Shown here piece after piece: positions 23,321 to 36,890 of a stretch of DNA of 64,000 nt (its first letter is position 1; the number at the start of each line of letters is the position of its first letter). The DNA comes from Phorcus lineatus (taxonomy: Eukaryota > Mollusca > Gastropoda > Trochida > Trochidae). The position numbers and the translations under genes were made by a program. The notes under the pieces were generated by a model, which worked only from the letters and a program-made list of their open reading frames with translations, was not told the origin of the DNA and made no database searches. The stretch covers positions 20,439,748 through 20,503,747 of the forward strand of contig OV121082.1 in assembly GCA_921293015.1 (NCBI GenBank), written 5' to 3'.

Positions 23321-25769
23321 TGAGTGTGTTGCGGGTTAAAACAGATGGAAGAGATCCGGTTGATACATGTGTAAAGATACCTTAACCATTTAAGTGGGCC
23401 TTTTGAAGTACAATAGAATCATTTTCAATCTTTCATCTAGAAAAAATTTACAAAGTGTTAGCTCAATTGATAAGACCACTCCCAGAAATAGAAAGTGCAA
23501 ATGTTCACTAAGTTTAATAGGACTATCATTAGCATGCCTTTTCTAAACGACAGCTAACATCTTTTAAAGACAAGGCAATTTATAAGATGTCCCTTTCCAT
23601 AAACCGTTACAGTGTTTCTACATTTCACAACTACTTCATTTCCATTTAGGTTATATTGCAATGAGAATTATTAGTTTGAAGAAAATTAATCACTAAATTA
23701 AAACGCTTTTAACGCTGGATATTTAATACATAGCTTACATAAGTTATAATTAACCTTAAAACCATTCCCTTTCCAGTAAAAACCATTTACTTCTACTGTA
23801 GATAAGTAAGTCTTTAAACACTTTAGATATTTCGTTTTTACAGTGTTGATAATTTACGAGATGAAAATGTAATTTGTCAATATTGATTCATTATGATAAC
23901 CTTTTAATAATAATCGACCTTTTAGATAAGTTGTAGTTGCATATTTTTGTTTTAATTATTTTTGCCCCTTTATTTGTGTTATCATTTTTCATCTAAAAAG
24001 TCCACACTTCAAACTAAATCCAAATACATGGCTACATTAATCCGTAAAAATAAGGCAATCTTAAACATATTGTTAGTAAACAGTGTGATATGGTGCATAT
24101 TAATTGGCTGATCAAGTCTGCACCCACTCTATTTGAACTCCAAGAATGAATCCCTTACATACATGTTACTGGACCCCTCTTTGAATTTTCTATTTCATTG
24201 AAGTGCAACAGACAGGCCTATATTTTTCCTCACGGAGTTGAGATATCTAAGACAATCAAATTTTGATTAGTACGAGTATCTTAAAGGACTGAATATTAAT
24301 CAGTTGTAAATAGTTAAAGTGTAAAATAAGTTAAAGTTGTAGGATAGAGTTGATGTATCTGAAATATCTTTAAAAGAATCCATATGGAACAAAGAAAAAT
24401 TGCAAAACAACAACTCAAAGTGTCGAGTATCGTGCAACTGATACTTTCCTTACATTATCCTTACTGCTTTATTGAATTTTTCTTCAAAATAATCTATTTG
24501 TCTAGATCTTTTGTGTTTGTTATACTGGCTTCTGCAAGCATTTGTAAATATGATGACTAGGAAAACTGAACAAGAGGTGTCCTGGTAAGTTGACGTGGAT
24601 TCAGCTTGTGTATAGATTAAACACCCACGAGACAAACAGTGAGAACATACATATGTACTTTCATCAAGTATCTAATTTAATGTAAAATGATATCGTCGAA
24701 TATGTTAATTTAAAGATCAATTGATATCTTTATGATAGATCGCATTTGTTTAAAGAAAACCCAGGAAGACTTCCTGTAGCTAGATCAGTTTCAAATCTAA
24801 TTAGCAATGGTAGATTTGAAGGTTTCTGATGCAAATAATAGATTTCAATCGAGGTCTGTAATTTCATGATCCTTCAGTCAGGTAATCGCCCAAATTCTAG
24901 GAACAAGAGTTCATAATAACACTTGACTTCTTGATAGTAGATATAATTGCCTTCTGTGGTTGAGGGCAACACGTTGACTGATGGGTCGTTTCGGGCATTT
25001 TGACACAGTTGCTATCAATCATGGCCATGTTTTCTTATTGCTGCCTGTGGTTTTGCTAGATAAATAACTCAGAGACGTTGGTAAATGAGTTTTAGGATGT
25101 TTATGTTAGACTTGACCCTAATGATTTCAAGTGTGACCTTTTCAGTTTATGAATATACTAGACATCATTATAACGGAACATATATATTTTTTTTATTAAG
25201 GACACTGTTATGTATTATAATTAGTAGCGGTCGGCTACTGGTTAATAGAGTTATGTGCCCCTGATTTGACGTGTAAACCTTGGCTTATAAAGCATTCACG
25301 TTCCAGCCGTGTCGACTTGTCTTTTCACCCAACTTTAGTTATTTAGAAAGTTGATATGAAGAGCGAGAACCGAAAATAAGACACTTTCTGACACGAAAAC
25401 GTTTCAAATAACATATTTGTCTACATAGAAATATTCACACAACATTTCGTAAAATCAACAGATGCATATTGGAGGGATTGTTGAATATATAATTGCAAAA
25501 TGTGTTCATATAATGTTTGAAAATTTGTCACTTTTGCTGAAATAATAGGAAAATAAGTCAAGCTTAAACGAACACAAAAAAAGAAGATATTGACATAATT
25601 GATTCACACTTTTATTCACCAGCTTATTCAGTTTACCGTTGCAATGCTTTCCACTTTCAAATTGATGATTCCATTACCGTTACACAGTAGAAATAACTTT
25701 AAACAAACATAGTATCAAATATTTGTGTTTTAAGTACTTATATGTATGATCACGAATTATCTATCAACA

Positions 25770-26115
25770 ACATATAACCTGATAAAACCCTCTTTTACAT
25801 TTTTGACACGTCAAGTTGATATTTTGAGAGTTTCTTGTAACTAGTTTCGGTAAGTAGTATTTGTTAAAATGCATGGTTATTTCCAATTACAGATTTAGGT
25901 TGATACAACATCTTAAATCCTTAAAGAATTGACAAATAAAAATGAAATGAAATTTATCTTCTATTCCGCATTTACAAAGAGGGACAATCCTCGAAAGCCT
26001 ATCAATTTGTTACCATGTACCTTCATTTAACCTTAAAGGTCGCAACTGAGAACATAACTTAATTAAACCATCTGAAATCTGAAATCTACAATCACAACAA
26101 AAACAATTTCTGACA
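25770..26115 (-). pseudogene. Non-LTR retrotransposon ORF2 C-terminal relic
   Basis: The minus strand from about 26110 encodes a peptide with the C-terminal signature of LINE polyproteins. It has SQLRPLRLNEGTW, one stop, RLSRIVPLCKCGIEDKFHFIF, then ICQFFKDLR. The pattern LRxxEGxW...RxCxxC...IEDExHFxxxC is common downstream of LINE reverse transcriptases. After a frameshift or stop the frame resumes with a basic helix (KLVTRNSQNINLTCQKCKRG). The reverse transcriptase domain itself is missing, and stops show it is dead. I cannot assign the clade. Confidence 0.65.
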
Positions 26116-26459
26116 CAGACACCTGACTACTTAACAGAAGATAAACTTTATTTGTGTCTGAGGGAAATTAAAGAGCCACATTGTGATTTTCATAACATAT
26201 TATTTACCTTTGATACGAACCTAAATTTCATACGTGATGATATAAAATCAAAACATCTTATTTTTTTCATGTCCAAAAGACATATATATGACAATTACTG
26301 GTTTTCCATGAAAATCTAAAAACAGCCTTATAAATGCACAGAGGTGTAGATATCACGTCCATTATACATGGATACTAGTTATATAACCTAACAAATACTA
26401 TCAACTCCTAACTGCCCTCCTGGCTGTTTTAAATAAGTCTCCAAAATTACCTTTGACTA

Positions 26460-26660
26460 TTTGACGCGCGCAACTGTCCGGTTTTTGATCACAATTGCGA
26501 CTTTCTACCTTCATATTGTCACTGTCAAAAAACAAATAAGCTTTAAAATGTTTCTTTTTTGTAACAGTCGATACTTCGCGATCAAATGACACCATTTATT
26601 AAGTTTGGCATATTTGACTCCAACAACTCACGGAGTGGCTCTTTAAGGGACTGTACACAA
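26460..26660 (+). repeat. Dispersed repeat, copy 2 (pair with 10145-10345)
   Basis: A direct-orientation partner of 10145-10345. It shares the gcgcgcaactgtccggttt start and the catatttgactcc segment. The shared region overlaps the start of the 110-codon ORF, so the first part of that ORF is repeat-derived. Confidence 0.55.
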
Positions 26661-26870
26661 ACCAATGGTCTGTGGGGCAACTTAGGCATAAGCATTCTCA
26701 TTCAAGCCCATGAGTTATTATTTGCTAGTCGTGACAATGAAAGCTTCTTGACTTTACTTGCAAAATATCTGAGGTTCCTTTCGTTCCACAGAAGACGATG
26801 CAATACAATATACCTCACACAGTTGGTTCAAATAATAAAAGAAATTAGGTACACAAACATAATCTTCCAG
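26586..26870 (+). pseudogene. Possible LINE C-terminal tail fragment
   Basis: A 110-codon + strand ORF contains HELLFASRDNESFLTLLAKY and then LRFLSFHRRR. A Ser-Arg-Asn-like turn followed by a Leu/Lys helix and a terminal Arg cluster is common at the very end of LINE polyproteins. It lies immediately after the dispersed repeat at 26460-26660. It runs opposite to the relic at 25770-26115, so the two are separate insertions. The assignment is tentative. Confidence 0.35.
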
Positions 26871-28179
26871 AATCCTAAAAGAAAAAAAATGTTAACCTTT
26901 GTTCATGAACTTACATAACATAAGTAAGCTTGGGTATGACCGCAAAATAACGTTTACGTGTGATGTCACAGTTTACCATTGCTAGTACAAAAGCTCCCGC
27001 ACTGTTGAAATGTTTGTTTCAGTACACTGAAGAAATTGTGCTTTGTTTATGTGTACTAAACATGCATTTGTTTGTTTTACACGTCTTAAATAGAATGTCG
27101 AATAGTAACTGTTACGACATCAATAAAAAACAGGTTTGATACATATTTTTTATAAAATAAGTCTAAAACATAGGCTAGAGCCATTTATTCTCTTATCGAA
27201 AACTTCAGTGGGAATAAAGGCTAAATGGGATCTTAGTTGATCTTACTTGTATATCATAAATAGAAATTATTTTTTGAGAAAGTTGGTCAAATGATGAAAC
27301 CAGTGTAAATATTTATATTACCTGAATTTAGGCGAGGTTCAACACTAATAAGAACGTAAAGTTATGGAAAGTTATGTGACACAAGATCGAGTGTAATACT
27401 TTATTCACTACTCGGTCTCTATGACGGGCGGCTTCCAGCCAGCATCAGTGACACTACAAATGTCGTAGACACAGAACCTCATGCTGTAAAATTCGTAGCT
27501 AGGTAAAATATTAATATGTGCCCATGACCTCATATGCAAAATATGTCACTGCTTATTTGTCATCACATGCGTAATAAATTTCATTGCCTTGTTCACCGTA
27601 TGGGGAAAAGGAGCATAAAGTAATCTGATTAGTTTCTACTATTAGAAAGCAAGAACTTGATAAATATCACCATTGTCTAGTTTTCGTAAACATCCTATTC
27701 ATGATTATATGCTAGCTTAAGGACCACTAAGTTGACTTTAAACTTCATACATATTTTACCAACTAAATTTAATATGAAATTTCAGAACTGCTATTAAATC
27801 TTCCATTGAATGAAGTTGAGTTCTAGGTCCTGATTGAACCCATAAGAACACACAAAAATCTTCATTATATTCAACCTTATTATGGTTATACTTATCTTTC
27901 TTCTTTTATTAAGCAGGACATAAGTGCCACAGGAATACATTGAAATTCACGATGTTTAGGACTTACCAGACACTTGTGAATATGCTGGAGTTGAAATGAA
28001 ACGTTTTATTCAATTACTTATTTTCGAAACCATTGATTGGTTAATGCCACATTCCTATAATACACATTCCTTAATTAGACACATTACAGGACAATTACTA
28101 AAAAAATTGAAATTTTACAGTTAAAAATACACTGTATCGATTTTATGTGAATCTATTTTCGCAAATTCTCATATAGTCA

Positions 28180-28330
28180 ACATGGTAATAACGATTTCAT
28201 CAGTTTCGTTTTGACTCTGTAAATGTTAAAACGGATAATGCCTTAATAGTTAACATGAACATTCAGAGATTGTGTTACTGCTGTTTCACCATCAAACCCT
28301 GACGTTTTGCAATATTGCTTCTACTATTGC
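28180..28330 (+). repeat. Direct repeat (pair with 32462-32600)
   Basis: Shared ordered text includes ataacNatttcatNagttNN, ttttgactctgtNaatgt, cctNaatagttNac, actgctgttt accatcaa and cctgacgttttg. The copies are 4.3 kb apart in the same orientation, near the middle of the window. Confidence 0.75.
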
Positions 28331-28496
28331 CCTACAGAAATGTATGTAGCGTCGCATTGACCAATACATATTGTTAATAACTAGGCAAATAAATATGTTA
28401 TCTTCTATTAATAAATGGTCTCCTCTGTAAGATTATCAAATTTAAGAAATCTATTTATAACATATTTTTGGTGATATTTAACAGACAAATTCGATT

Positions 28497-28690
28497 AGAA
28501 TATATGCAGACAGGATAGTTATGATTGGCAGTCCTTAGGGAATACTTTCATGAAGGTTATTATGGTTTCATGTTTACCCATCAGACTTTTCATGAGGTTA
28601 AGTTAACACATTCGGGAGGTAGGCTATGCTCTGTCAGAGTTTGTCCTCTGGGAAACCAACATCTCATGTCATCGGTGAAGCAGTGCACGT
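28497..28690 (+). repeat. 28.5-kb repeat family, copy 1
   Basis: It matches 62447-62615 in direct orientation and 30850-30995 in reverse complement. It begins atgcagacaggatagttatg and contains ggttattatggtttcat and ttcgggaggtNggctatgct, then ctgtcagagtttgtcctctg. The direct pair is very similar over its last 80 nt. It covers a meaningless 65-codon ORF. Confidence 0.85.
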
Positions 28691-29759
28691 TTGAATGTAA
28701 ACATATTTCGATGATTTTATAAAGATTTATATAAATTCATAATATTCAAAATGGTTATTTCTCCTTTTTAATGTTTACTCAAAACAAGAATAGATTTTAA
28801 GTTCTTCCTTACCACTTGATAATATAATACATCTGCAGTTATTGAAATGCATTTCTTGAGCCAGATACGTCTTTTGATTTTTGCTTTCAAATATCACAGC
28901 ACATAGTATTTACCTGGATGTTCGCTTCTCAGTCAAAGTTACAAAACTCAAATAACCTTATAACATAATATTCTTATTTTAAAAACCAAAATGAAGCGGT
29001 CATTTCTCAATTTTGATGATTTCTGACTGAATATTCATCAAAATTAAGAAACGTAGTATATTCATTTTGAAATAATTCACAAGTTTGCTGACTCAGCAAT
29101 TTAAATTGTAACTATCATTGAGCAAGTTCTATTATCTGTTTTTCTTAGAAAGTAGATGTTGTTGAATGAATATGATTTGTTTGTATGTGTTCAGGTATAT
29201 CTTTAGATAATGAGTGGGAGAAAGCATGTTTTTAGTACAAAAATAGCTTGAATGTTGATAATTTAATCGAAATGTTTGAATACATGTTGTGCCGTAGCGG
29301 CTAAAAACCTTTTTCTGGAAGAAAATTATGTTAACTCTAACATATTATCATATTAAAAAAAGTTTAATACAGGAACTAATTTAAATTTAAGATTTCTCAA
29401 AATAGGTCATCTTTTCCCAATTGACTCCCATGTTAAATCTCTGACTGACATAGGTATCTTTGTCTAAAAGTATTTCGAACCCCACTAACCCCCATTTCTT
29501 GGGTTCATATTTCGAGCAAATACACTAAAGTTTTGAAAAAACAAGTTAGAAAAAAGTTTAATACTTTAAATTTGAGGAACGAACATCCTTAAACCATCTA
29601 ATTTCATTGTTATACAAAGTTCTAGTTTACTTTTCTGTTCTGTTACTTCATCTTGAAATGGTGTACTTTAGAGTACAAGTGTTTTATTTCTCTCCTTGCT
29701 ATCAAAATGTTACTCTAACCATCTTTTATAACTTTTCGATTTTCAAAACTTTATTGCCC

Positions 29760-29960
29760 ATCTCATTCTCCATTCGCAGTGCCCTCAATGGAATTGAAAC
29801 CATTATTGGACTATTTCCATGAGCCTAGACCCATGTAACTAGATCTATGAATAAGGTTGGAATGATAATTCATTGTTGAAGAACAGATTATTTTCACCAT
29901 GATCTTGGTCCAAACAAAATCAAATCATATGAATTATATAGATACAAAGATATAAAAGGA
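29760..29960 (+). repeat. Direct repeat (pair with 62985-63130)
   Basis: Shared text includes gaNctagacccatgtNact, ataattcattgttgaagaa, ttttcaccatgatNttg and caaaacaaaatca. With the pair at 28497/62447 this indicates that a 28.5-29.96 kb segment was copied in direct orientation to 62.45-63.13 kb, with about 0.7-0.8 kb more sequence in the first copy. Confidence 0.75.
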
Positions 29961-30849
29961 ATGGAACTTGGTTACCCTAGATTTTAGAAAGTCCTATTTC
30001 AAATCTTAAAATTTTAAGCCTGAAATTAACAATACGTGCCTAAAGAGAAGATACACACAAATAACAATTGTTTTACAAATACAAGAAACTATTTTCTACT
30101 ACCAGAGAAATATGTACGAGTATTTCACCTTCCTAAGATAACTTTGCGAAAATCTCAAATCGTTTGAGTGTTTTCACACTAAATAATATTCTTTGATGTC
30201 ACATACTTGCTCTCTATTTGATTAGTATAATAAAATTAGTAGTTGTTAGGAAAAATCAGTATCATTCTTTTGAAATTTCCATTTAGCGCTATCAAATAAT
30301 CTATATTAATCTTGCAGAGGGAAACAAGTTTTTGCTAAATCAGTAAGAATTTAATTAATACGTTTTGCAATTTGTTAAATCAATAAAGTGGTCCAAAGGA
30401 CTCAAAGTTCAGTGGTATAGCAGTGTCAGTTAGCAAAGTTATATTATATTACAAAATTCTGTACTTGGTTCACATTGGCACATGTCATAGTCAAAACATA
30501 ATAGGAGTTCAAAAATGGTTACAGTTCCACGGGGAGCACTAGGTATACAGGCAATTGGACAGGCAGAAAAGTTTTTAATTTTGAATAGAAATATAAGGTG
30601 TTTTAAAATTTCACTGAACAGTAACGTTTTGATAGCCAAGAGAGGCACAACACATTTATCCCGTAGGTTGAGTCGTGTCATGAGTAGATGGATTTGTCAT
30701 TTCAACTCAAACATTCGACATTTAAGAAAGGAAAGAAGGCTTTTGGATTTTATTCATATAATTAATCAAGGGATCCGGAAAACTCATTGAAATATATGGA
30801 AATTCATACAAGAAACAAACAAATGCTCCATGGATAAATTGAGAGATTG

Positions 30850-30995
30850 GTTAATCAGATGACATTCTCTGACAGAGCAAAGCCTAATGTGGTAACTTAA
30901 TCTCATAAATAGTCCAATGGGTCAACATGAAGCCATAATAACCTTGATGAAAGTATTCCCTATGGACTGCCAATCATAACTATCCTGTCTGCATC
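30850..30995 (-). repeat. 28.5-kb repeat family, inverted copy
   Basis: The reverse complement reads gcagacaggatagttatgat, tggcagtcc, agggaatacttt and aaggttattatggcttcatg, then a diverged gacaga segment. It is inverted relative to 28497-28690, 2.2 kb away. If it belongs to the large inverted duplication, the centre lies near 29.75 kb. Confidence 0.8.
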
Positions 30996-32461
30996 GTTTC
31001 TGTTTGAGCTGCTCTGGATGGTATCACCAGAAATATATTATAGATAGATCAATGATGAATTTGCACTTGGAGTTTTATCGTAATCTTAAACTGAGTTGGA
31101 TTTTTTGCACGATGAATATTTGGGTACAAAACTGCATATGTTATAAATTACTTAAAGTTGACATTATATTAGATCTCTGATTAACATTATAAGCAAATTC
31201 GTTAAATCCAAGTTTTATAAATAAGATAAATAGTTTTAAGTAATAAATTGTCATCTTCAAGAAAAGGATGTTTGATCAGTTTATCTTACAACGAATCATC
31301 GTCAACAGTTACATTACCTACATGAAGCTTTTACTAATTTTCAGTAGCGGCTGACTTGATGATGGTGACAAAAATACGAGTATGTAAAATTAATTATGAA
31401 AGCAGTGCTATAGTGTTAAACAATTCATGGCGTCCTTCGTATCATTTTAAAGCAAAGTCTTAATTATAAAACGCCTTAATTAACCAAAAGTGTTCAACGT
31501 TTTAAAATCAATTTGCTGGCTTGCAGACTATTTTCCGTGATTGGCTATGAGCTTTGCAGTAAAACACTCAAGTCGGAGTTGTCAATTACTACAAAATGCC
31601 TGAAGAGTTGCAAAAAAACAAATACAAACACTTTGAAATAACTTTACTTTTGGACAGGAAAAGACTGAACAATTTTCACAATCCGTATTAAAAGAATTTC
31701 CTTTTTTGCATATTTGCACCTCTTAGATATGGCTGTTGAATGGAGGATTTGAATATATCCAGATGAGTGGAATGAGATCACGAAGTGGGATAAGTTGGAT
31801 TTGTACAGGGTTGACGAATTTTCATTAAATAACTTTGATCATTGTGTCAGTCACAACCAAACCTCTAACTGTTAAGCATTTAAAAGGTATTAGCAAAATA
31901 TCAAAGAAAATACATTTCGCGAGTCAATTTTCATTTGAAGAAGAATCCTTAGCGTGTGCAATACAAAATAAACGATTCTGTGAAGACTAACAACTTATAT
32001 ATAACATATTGATGCAGGAATTATATACCTTACCTCTTTTAAGACGTTACATCTTTCAGATTGCTGTCAAATGTCTCGGAAAGGTGTTTGAAACGGGTTA
32101 TCACTTAATAATATTTTGCATATTTTTCTAACTGAATATTCTACTCCAGGCTGTCTATGGTTGTGTTAATTTAGCTGTTGGCTGTTGTACCTTGATAGTT
32201 ACTAGATGTTGATGGGGACCAAATTAGCTGTCATTTCTTGCCACAAGTAGACAGTCATCTGCATAACTGATAACTAGACACTGATGAAGACAGAGCATAG
32301 AGCTGAACTCTAGAACGCAACAGAGGTAAATAACGACGATAAAGTTATCCGCATTATGGACTGTCATGGCGTTTCAAGGTTTAGATTTGGCTTAACATTC
32401 ACCTTAGTGCTTGGCACATTCACAGAAAGTCATTCTTTTGTTCCCGAGATCACTAAATGAT

Positions 32462-32600
32462 GACGGATTTTACTGTCATAACAATTTCATTAGTTCTCTT
32501 TTGACTCTGTCAATGTGAAACAGATGACGCCTCAATAGTTCACAAATATTCTGTAACTGCTGTTTTACCATCAACACCTGACGTTTTGAATATTATGTGT
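32462..32600 (+). repeat. Direct repeat (pair with 28180-28330)
   Basis: See 28180-28330. This copy has small deletions relative to it (gaatattatgtg in place of gcaatattgctt). Confidence 0.75.
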
Positions 32601-33162
32601 TGAAACTCTTACATAAACTCAGCATAAGAATGGATGATTTGTTTTAAAGTTGTTTAAGGTTATGTTCAATAACAATAAAAACATTTCTGAGAAAGCTTTG
32701 TTTAATTCCACTTGGGCATGCTTTCAACCATTAGCTGTTTTACCGCTAATGAAATTGATTTTTTAAAATTGATTGCATTAGCTTATATTAAAATAGTGCT
32801 ATGATTGTAAAAAAAATCATTAGCAAAATATCTGAGGAAAACTTGTATTCAGTTCACCACAATTCCGTTGAATATTAAAAGCAGTCTTTAGATGTGAATA
32901 ATGAACTTAAGGTGAAATAGGTGTGACATTTAAGGCTCAGTTTTTCGTTTCCTTCTATGTGGCTTGAAGCCAACTAAGCATCGAATATTTCAGAAAAACA
33001 CAAATAGAATAGTAGAAATAAATCAAACCAATTCATGCTCATACTTTCCCCCCTTATGGTAATAAGGCAATTCATTATGGTGAAGCAGTGACACATTTTT
33101 CATACGAGTACATCTACATTTGTTAATTTTGACAGTGTCTAATTATTCAACACGCGTTCTGT

Positions 33163-33163
33163 G

Positions 33164-33194
<31 letters not shown>
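33163..33194. repeat. TA dinucleotide microsatellite
   Basis: A TA run of about 32 nt interrupted once by a G, next to a region with no gene. Confidence 0.95.
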
Positions 33195-36100
33195 GCTACT
33201 TGTAGGATCACAGTGACTGGCTCTGTTAAGTAAGACGCCCGTTTTTCGTTTTAGTTTGGAGAGATTTGATTAAATGAAGCGGAGAGTAAAAGAAGTATTA
33301 CGTACATTTGAAATAGTGCCATATGACTTTAACAACTTCGTGCAAACTCGCTCAGGTAATATTCAAATATTTACACTTGTTTTTTAAAGCCATTTGACAC
33401 ACTTCCTCAGATAATATACGATATACATGTAGGATTTGCTAATGCCCCTTTCCCCCTGCATCTCCACTGAAGTTTGAATAACAGGAAGAATTGGCTTAAG
33501 TGTAAGTTAGCATTAAATGATTTTAATGTTTTATTCGGTTTTAACAACAAACATGCATGTTACGAAGAGTATCTATCAAACCGTTGTTTTTAGTGATCTT
33601 GAAATGGTTACTAAAAAACATTGTATTCAAGACTTTTTGAAACGAGTAAGTTATATAGTAAAACAGGAAAAAGCGACATTCGTTATGTTTGTCAAAAAAT
33701 GTAGTAAATGGTTTGGTCGTTAGTATTCTTAACCACATAAACAAAGCACATTTACCGCACTAACATTTCTGCCACGTTGCTGCAATTGTATTGGCGGTGG
33801 GAACATTTTGACGGCACACATGCACACTATTCGGCTGTTATACTCAAGCTTAATATTTTTATATACGTACACAGGCGAATAATAAAAACGTGAATTAATT
33901 TCTTATAGAAAGCTTGCCGATTGTGTTTGTGTACCTAATTTGCTTTTGTATGGTTATGTTGAGGATTTCTTCACCTTTGAAAACTGACTGCGTTTGGTAT
34001 ATTGTTTTGCATCTACTTCTATGGAATATATTTTCCGAGTAAAGTCTTTATTTTTTCATTTAAACGATCAGAAAATAACTACCCATAAGCGTGAATAAGA
34101 ATGATTGTGTCTAAAGACGTTCAATGTTTTTTTTACAATCACCAAGCTGCCCTCAAATACGAATGAACTGGTATCTTTTGTTAATAAGTCAGGCGTTAAT
34201 CCACAATTCAATGGGTTAAAGACGTGGACAGAGGCTTAAGGGAAAGGCAGTATAAATAGAATTCTATCGTATGCATTGCAGAACTAAAGAGAAAAAAATC
34301 TTAATATTTTTTTTTATTTTAATGATTTCTTTCAAAACAAACTAATTTTTTAAATTTGTTTGAAACATTTGATATTATCACATAATTCTCCGAAAATGGG
34401 TTGAAAGCATAAGTAGAATGACATTTCAGGATAAGTTGATGCACTCAACACCATTAAATTGCAGTTCAGATTAATTCTTGCTTTATTAGATTGTTTGGTT
34501 CTCGTATGAAAACATTTGATAAACAGATATTCACTACAGGTATCTCTATCCAAAAATACCCATTTACGCAATTTGACCTACTTTTAAACAATCCCTTCTT
34601 TCCTTTTCCAAAAGCAACTTTTTTTCAAAATAAAGAGAGTGTTTTATCCGGTTATGTTTTTTGATAAAAAGTAGCTTCTGACTTGAAAATTTGACCAAGA
34701 ACAGTACGAATTAGTTCAGAAGATTCACAGTGGAAAGCATTGCAGCACTAAAAAGATTAGATAAGCTGCTGAATAAAAGCGTGTTTCACCAGACTTTATA
34801 AAAATAATGAAATGATTTCCGGGCACATTGTTATCAAAAGTGACGAGGGCGAAAGAACTTTTTTCATCAGCAGCAAAAAAGTTAATAACATGCCTAGCGG
34901 TTTAATAGTTTGTATTTTTGGTTGACTAATGGATGATTCAGTTGATCAGTAGTGATGAGGAAAATTCCAAAGTTAATTTTCTAATTTACAATAAGAAGTT
35001 ATTACACGCACATGTTAAAGGAATGCAACGTTGCTCGAGAAAAAATTAATTTTCTTACTTGCGAACTAAGTTTGAATATCATGTATTATTGTGTGCGTAA
35101 GTATTACTTATCCACCCATTGTTTCATCAAAAGTTACAAATCTTCGAACGTTTTCATCACATAGTGAAAGATGATACTCACATCATTATATGAAAATACG
35201 TTTTACAATGATTTATGCAACACTCCGTCAAAAATACGTCCATGAATTAATAGATATGGTGTGAACATCTCTGTGTAGAGAAATATATTAAATAATGTTT
35301 GCGTCATTGATTTGTTAAATACTTATTTTCCTTGTAAGATGCTTTCTATTGAATTATAGAATAAAAAGGTAAGATTTGCCAAAATAAGGATTATGTTGCC
35401 ATAATAAAAATCTTAAAATTCATTTACCAACGTGTGTAAGTTATCAACCTAGCAATAACAGCCAACAATAACAACATTTATTATGTAACTTATTTTTCCG
35501 AAATCTTTTTTTTAAAATCTATTATTTTTACATCTACTATTTCGACTTAATCTAAATGTGAAACCTTTTAAAGCTACAAGTATCTACTTTTGACTTTCTT
35601 ATACCGATACGACATATCAAAAAGGTTCCAGTTGAATTCTAATAAAACTCGAGTAGATAATTGTTTGAAGTACATGCTCTCATCGTTTTAGATGTTCTGG
35701 TTCCACTCCAACTAAAGGTCTTTTTTAACATAGATTATTTTGAATGCATTAAAGCAGTAAAATCGATTGTTGCAACAGTTGTTCAATTTTATGGTTTCAT
35801 TAAGAGACATTTAAAATCTATTAACTGTATCCTACATCATTCGAAACTCATCTTACATCTTCCTGCAGATAATTTATATAATAACTGATCAACATGCCAT
35901 TGTTATAGAAACTAATTATACTCTCATTGTCTTAATATTCTAACTCGGTGATGAAACAAAGATCTGTTCGTTGCACTTCAGTGAAATAAACCTTTCAAAA
36001 GGGGTATCTAGTTAAGGAAAGGAGGAGGGGGTAATTCTTTGCATTAACCAAAATTTTCTTCATAATCAATTAGAGGGGTGCGAGGTCAAACTCAAAACCA

Positions 36101-36771
36101 CTTGACCAGCATATGCAGCTTTTCGTAATGTTAACTTACTAAACTCTACCTTGTTGTCGCTGATAAATGGAATTTTTGATCGTAAGCACACGAAAACATT
36201 TCATATGGAAAATGATAAGATAAATGTTAAGGTAAAAAATTATCGAAACCTTATTATCAAATGATACTGAGACAAAGCTAGAATGTCGCTTTTGATTTCT
36301 ATAATGATTAATGTTTAAAAAGTATATTTTCATCTCAGTAATTCTCTACAATGAAAACGTGAAATATCTAAATATCCAAAAACTGGACTCACCAATTGTA
36401 GAATTTTATCATTTTCTTGAATAGAAATGACTTTATGTGCCCAGTGCCTATTTTCTTCAGACTAATATTTATTATTTCACTAGCATCCAAATGGAAGTGA
36501 AATAGTGGCAGTAGAATGCACAGCCACCTTGTTCTCAAAAGATCATAGCTGTCGTTTTGAAAAGGCATGCTATTGAGAGTCCTCTTAAATTAAGTGAACT
36601 TTTGCACTTACTATTTCTGGGAGTCGTCTTATCCATTGTGCAAACACCTTGTCACGTTTTTGTTGATGAAAGTTTTAGGATGATTATGTTGTTATCAAAA
36701 GAACCACATAAATAATAACAATATGTTTACACATTTATCCACCGGATCTCTTGCATCTATTTTAACTTGGA

Positions 36772-36890
36772 AAACGCTCAAAGAATCCCCTCTTCATTTA
36801 CTGAGTATGTGTGAAGCCTTAACCTTTCTGGCACAAATTGCTTCACTTGAAGTGCGGTAATATATCTTATTCTAAGCAGGTAAGAACGAG
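36772..36890 (-). repeat. CTTCAAGTGAT-core dispersed repeat, copy 4
   Basis: Reverse-complement partner of copy 3 (23222-23320). It contains cccctcttcatttactgag, cttaacctttctggcaca and gcttcacttgaagtgcggta. Confidence 0.7.

Larger units (their letters stand above)
6225..23560 (+). repeat. Left arm of large degenerate inverted duplication
   Basis: Blocks in this arm reappear in reverse complement and in mirrored order between 36.5 and 60.8 kb. Left to right pairings are: 6225-6290 to about 60700-60755; 6380-6680 to 60340-60620; 6880-7010 to 59950-60090; 7350-7640 to 59240-59540; 8380-8400 to 58510-58535; 8680-8720 to 58035-58070; 8820-8950 to 57800-57930; 9240-9310 to 57545-57610; 9540-9610 to 57270-57340; 10330-10440 to 56770-56880; 12345-12545 to 53755-53965 (and 42865-43075); 20230-20320 to 38890-39010; 20950-21200 to 38250-38460; 22990-23560 to 36520-37090. 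Identity is about 70-80% by eye with many indels. No gene is recognised inside the arm. Confidence 0.8.
30996..34084. other. Gene-free central region
   Basis: It holds the direct repeat at 32462-32600 and the TA microsatellite but no recognisable gene. The overlapping 67-68-codon ORFs on both strands at 33517-33744 are not supported by any family match or splice context. Confidence 0.5.

Noticed and set aside
30515..30790. 91-codon basic ORF
   Set aside because: No recognisable domain. An 80-codon ORF on the other strand overlaps it, and there is no paralogue or splice evidence in the window.
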